Assembly: GCA_964598535.1 (NCBI GenBank)
Contig: CAZRCI010000006.1
Span: 62,001 to 126,000 of the forward strand
Reading direction: 5' to 3'
DNA: 64,000 nucleotides
DNA from: JALHMI01 sp964598535
GTDB lineage: Bacteria; Planctomycetota; Planctomycetia; Pirellulales; PALSA-1355
Positions 61,643 to 64,000 of the stretch are shown here, piece after piece (the first letter of the stretch is position 1; each line of letters begins with the position of its first letter). Made by a program: the position numbers and the translations under genes. The notes beneath the pieces are model-generated. The model had not been told where the DNA came from, did not search any database, and saw only the letters and a program-made list of their open reading frames with translations.

Positions 61643-63091
61643 ATGCACGTTTCCACGCCACAAACTGAATGCCTGGCCGCGGCCGCGCGGCGCGACATCA
61701 CGCCGCCCGTGGGCATGTATCATCGTATGTGGGGGGCCGCGACGCACGAGCGTTCAACCGGCGTACACCGGCCATTGTTGATGACGGTACTTGCCCTGGC
61801 GCCGGCCGATTCGGCCGGCGATCCGCGAGCACGTGCTCAGGCGATCGTGGCGATCGACCATTGCCTGCTGTGGAACGACGATCTCGATTGGCTGACGGCC
61901 GCCGTCCGGCGTGAAACGGGGCTCAACGCCACCCAAATACAGATCGCCCTGTCGCATACGCACGCGGCCGGGCTGCTCGATACCACGCGCAGCGACTTAC
62001 CTGGCGGCGAGCTCATCGGCCCTTATCTCGATCGGCTCGCGCGTCTTGCCACGGAAGCCGTTGACGAGGCGTTAAATTCCCTGGCGCCCGCGTGTATTGC
62101 CTATGCCAGCGGGCATAGTTCGCTGGCCGCTCACCGCGACTTTTGGGACGAGTCGAGCCAGCAGTTCGTCTGCGGATTCGATCCCGCGGGCGCGGCCGAT
62201 GACACCTTGCTGGTGGCGCGAGTCACGCGGCCCTCGGGCGAGATCGTGGCCACGGTGGTCAACTATGCCTGTCATCCAACGACGCTGGCCTGGGAGAACA
62301 CCCTGATCAGCCCTGACTATGTCGGCGCGCTGCGCGAGGTGGTGGAAAACGCAACGGCGGGCGCGGCTTGCGTCTTTCTTCAGGGAGCGTCCGGCGATCT
62401 TGGGCCGCGCCGTGGTTTTGTCGGCGACGTCGACGTGGCGGATCGCAACGGTCGTGAGCTCGGTTATGCCACGCTGGCTGCTTTGGAAGGCCTGCCCGTG
62501 GCCGGCACGGCGTTTGAATACACGGGCCCGGTGATTTCCGGCGCGACGATCGGTACTTGGCGCGAGCGGCTGCTCACCGCGGACGAATCGGCACGGACGC
62601 GCGTCTGGCGAACAAGCTCGATCGACATCCCCGTGCCCTATCGCGACGACCTGCCGAGCCGCGAGCACTCGGAAGAAGAAATGGCCCACTGGATTCGCCA
62701 GGAAGCCCAGGCCATCGACCGCGCGGACGCCGCCGCGGCACGCGACGCGCGTGCCCAGATCGAACGCATGGCGCGGCAACTTCGGCGGCTGCGTTTGTTA
62801 CCGGCAGGAACTTCGACGCCGGTTCGCGCGGCCGTCTGGCGGCTCGGTGGCGGATGTTGGGTGTTCGTCGCCGGTGAACACTACCAGTATCTTCAGCGCA
62901 CGCTGAGAGCAATGCTCCCGGGGCGGCCCATAATCGTGGCAACGGTCACCAACGGCTGGCTGCCCGGTTATCTTCCCACGCGGGAGACGTATGGCCGGGG
63001 GATCTATCAAGAGTCGATCGCCATCGTTGGCCGGGGTTCGCTGGAATTGCTGACCGAGGCCCTCGGCCAGGAACTGCAAAAGCTAGTCTAA
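61643..63091 (+). CDS. Neutral/alkaline ceramidase-like N-terminal-domain hydrolase
   Basis: This 482-aa protein has the family start LAAAARRDITPPVGMYHRMWGA and metal-binding HxH in IALSHTHAAGLL. The block IVATVVNYACHPTTLAWENTLISPDYVGALREVVE and VFLQGASGDLGPR follows, both typical of the neutral/alkaline non-lysosomal ceramidase N-terminal fold. The chain lacks the C-terminal immunoglobulin-like domain and any signal peptide. Many bacterial members act on unknown amides or esters. ATG 61643 is used; a TTG at 61634 adds three residues. The pairing with an enolase-superfamily gene is notable. Confidence 0.83.
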   Translation: MHVSTPQTECLAAAARRDITPPVGMYHRMWGAATHERSTGVHRPLLMTVLALAPADSAGDPRARAQAIVAIDHCLLWNDDLDWLTAAVRRETGLNATQIQIALSHTHAAGLLDTTRSDLPGGELIGPYLDRLARLATEAVDEALNSLAPACIAYASGHSSLAAHRDFWDESSQQFVCGFDPAGAADDTLLVARVTRPSGEIVATVVNYACHPTTLAWENTLISPDYVGALREVVENATAGAACVFLQGASGDLGPRRGFVGDVDVADRNGRELGYATLAALEGLPVAGTAFEYTGPVISGATIGTWRERLLTADESARTRVWRTSSIDIPVPYRDDLPSREHSEEEMAHWIRQEAQAIDRADAAAARDARAQIERMARQLRRLRLLPAGTSTPVRAAVWRLGGGCWVFVAGEHYQYLQRTLRAMLPGRPIIVATVTNGWLPGYLPTRETYGRGIYQESIAIVGRGSLELLTEALGQELQKLV

Positions 63092-63248
63092 CGAGACCGT
63101 GCCGGCCGGGGACGTTTCCGAGGCTCGACGTGCCCCGCGGGCGGCCCGGCTTGCTACTAGGATCGGCGGCTTAAATCGTGTATTCTAAAGACGTTAGTTC
63201 CCTGCTCACCGGCCTCCTTGTTTGCGGCCCGCCCGGAGGAATTGCAGC

Positions 63249-64000
63249 ATGCGGCATGTGCCCCGACTGGTCTGCGTGTTCGCACTCGTGTTTTCGCTGA
63301 TTCCCACACTGGCCGATGAGCCCTACGGGCGTCACCAGTTCGACGATTCCTCGCGCAGCCACTGGTCTTTCAAGAATCTTGCACGTCCGGCCGTTCCCGC
63401 CGGGACGTCGTGGGGGCGGAATCCGATCGACGCGTTCGTGGCCGAGGGGCTCACCGCGGCGGGGATCGAGCCGGCGCCACCGGCAGATCGCATGACGCTG
63501 CTCCGCCGGGTGTATCTCGACCTGATTGGTTTGCCGCCAACGCCGGAAGAGGTACAGGCATTTTTTGAAGATACGAGCGAAACCGCGTTGGAGCACGTGG
63601 TCGACGAACTCCTTTCCCGCCCGCAGTACGGCGAGCGTTGGGGCCGCCACTGGATGGACGTGGTGCGCTATGCCGAGACGAACGGCTATGAACGTGACGG
63701 CGCCAAGCCCGAGGCTTGGAAGTATCGCGACTGGGTGATCTCGGCGCTGAACCGCGACATGCCATACGATGAGTTCATCATCCAGCAACTGGCGGGCGAC
63801 GAGCTCGAGGGCTCGAACGCCAAGACGCAGATCGCCACGACGATGCTCCGGCTTGGCGCGTGGGACGATGAGCCCGCCGATCCGCTGATGGACCGCTACG
63901 ACCAGCTTGACGACATCGTGGGCACGACCTCTGCCGCGTTGCTGGGCCTAACGTTGCGTTGCGCCCGTTGCCACGACCACAAGTTCGAGCCGCTCACGGC
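63249..64000 (+). CDS. DUF1549/PSD1-type cytochrome protein, 5' part
   Basis: Only the first 250 codons are present. They hold a signal peptide (residues 1-23), HWSFKNLARPAVP, NPIDAFVAEGL, RMTLLRRVYLDLIGLPPTPEEVQAFFED (DUF1549), LLSRPQYGERWGRHWMDVVRYAETNGYERDG, and CARCHDHKFEP (c-type heme) just before the window edge. The rest, expected to contain DUF1553 and possibly further domains, lies outside. DUF1549 proteins usually precede a DUF1501 gene in one operon. ATG 63249 has GGAGG eight bases upstream. Confidence 0.93.
   Translation, partial: MRHVPRLVCVFALVFSLIPTLADEPYGRHQFDDSSRSHWSFKNLARPAVPAGTSWGRNPIDAFVAEGLTAAGIEPAPPADRMTLLRRVYLDLIGLPPTPEEVQAFFEDTSETALEHVVDELLSRPQYGERWGRHWMDVVRYAETNGYERDGAKPEAWKYRDWVISALNRDMPYDEFIIQQLAGDELEGSNAKTQIATTMLRLGAWDDEPADPLMDRYDQLDDIVGTTSAALLGLTLRCARCHDHKFEPLT

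Noticed and set aside
1..64000. CRISPR array, prophage or known defence island
   Set aside because: No regularly spaced short repeats, phage structural genes or defence families were seen.

Overview
The window looks like a draft or metagenome-assembled contig from a planctomycete, probably near Pirellulales. The evidence is the density of lineage-typical families: an N-terminal LEPLEDRRLL motif, a PVC-type cytochrome/HEAT dehydrogenase, DUF1501, DUF1549, DUF1207 and DUF4159 proteins, a PEP-CTERM-like C-terminus, many Tat- or Sec-exported enzymes, and GC-rich coding DNA. A 100-N scaffold gap at 1238-1337 shows it is draft sequence. There is no rRNA, CRISPR array or prophage. Three tRNA genes are present: Leu-UAG, Met-type CAU and Leu-CAG.

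Layout. 1-2071: 5' part of a giant surface protein built from 219-residue repeats and broken by the assembly gap. 2579-9386: a copper/heme oxidase operon (963-aa multicopper oxidase, SCO-type copper chaperone, very large diheme peroxidase) behind a promoter with a dyad in its spacer. 10110-11837: DoxX and DUF1207 membrane proteins. 17590 down to 11845 (minus): three genes with 1-nt stop/start overlaps (SGNH hydrolase, PVC cytochrome, rRNA-methyltransferase-like protein). 17948-23647: a small acidic protein, a MITE, an alpha/beta hydrolase, a GlcG-like protein, a metzincin protease and a Dabb protein, separated by long hairpin-bearing spacers. 23860-34165: exported redox and carbohydrate enzymes (beta-helix lipoprotein, SO2930-type diheme cytochrome, cytochrome/copper-monooxygenase/EF-hand fusion, ApbE, FGE-like protein, Gfo/Idh/MocA oxidoreductase, esterase). 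34408-39700: a stand-alone receiver, an ABC-2 exporter pair, an APC permease, a zinc-ribbon membrane protein and an SMR/Gdx exporter. 39770-42356: a beta-propeller gene bracketed by inverted palindromic repeats. 42681-49269: PEP-CTERM protein, small methyltransferase-like protein, DUF1501, DUF4159 and a hypothetical. 49419-52837: tRNA-Leu, a thioesterase and a lutABC lactate-utilisation operon. 53011-53536: a broken ISAs1 transposase and a second copy of the MITE. 53687-64000: HEAT protein, HpcH/HpaI aldolase, sialidase-like protein, tRNA-Met, protease/MORN fusion, zinc-ribbon PilT-like ATPase, tRNA-Leu with clear promoter and terminator, enolase-superfamily enzyme, ceramidase-like protein and the start of a DUF1549 cytochrome.

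Most genes encode exported enzymes for breaking down or oxidising polymers, copper- and heme-dependent periplasmic oxidations, and use of the products (lactate, sugars, acids). The most unusual items are the oxidase operon at 2.6-9.4 kb with two enlarged enzymes, the cytochrome/Cu-monooxygenase/EF-hand fusion, the overlapping SGNH/cytochrome/methyltransferase operon, and two non-coding repeat families. Nothing here is recognisable as a known defence system.
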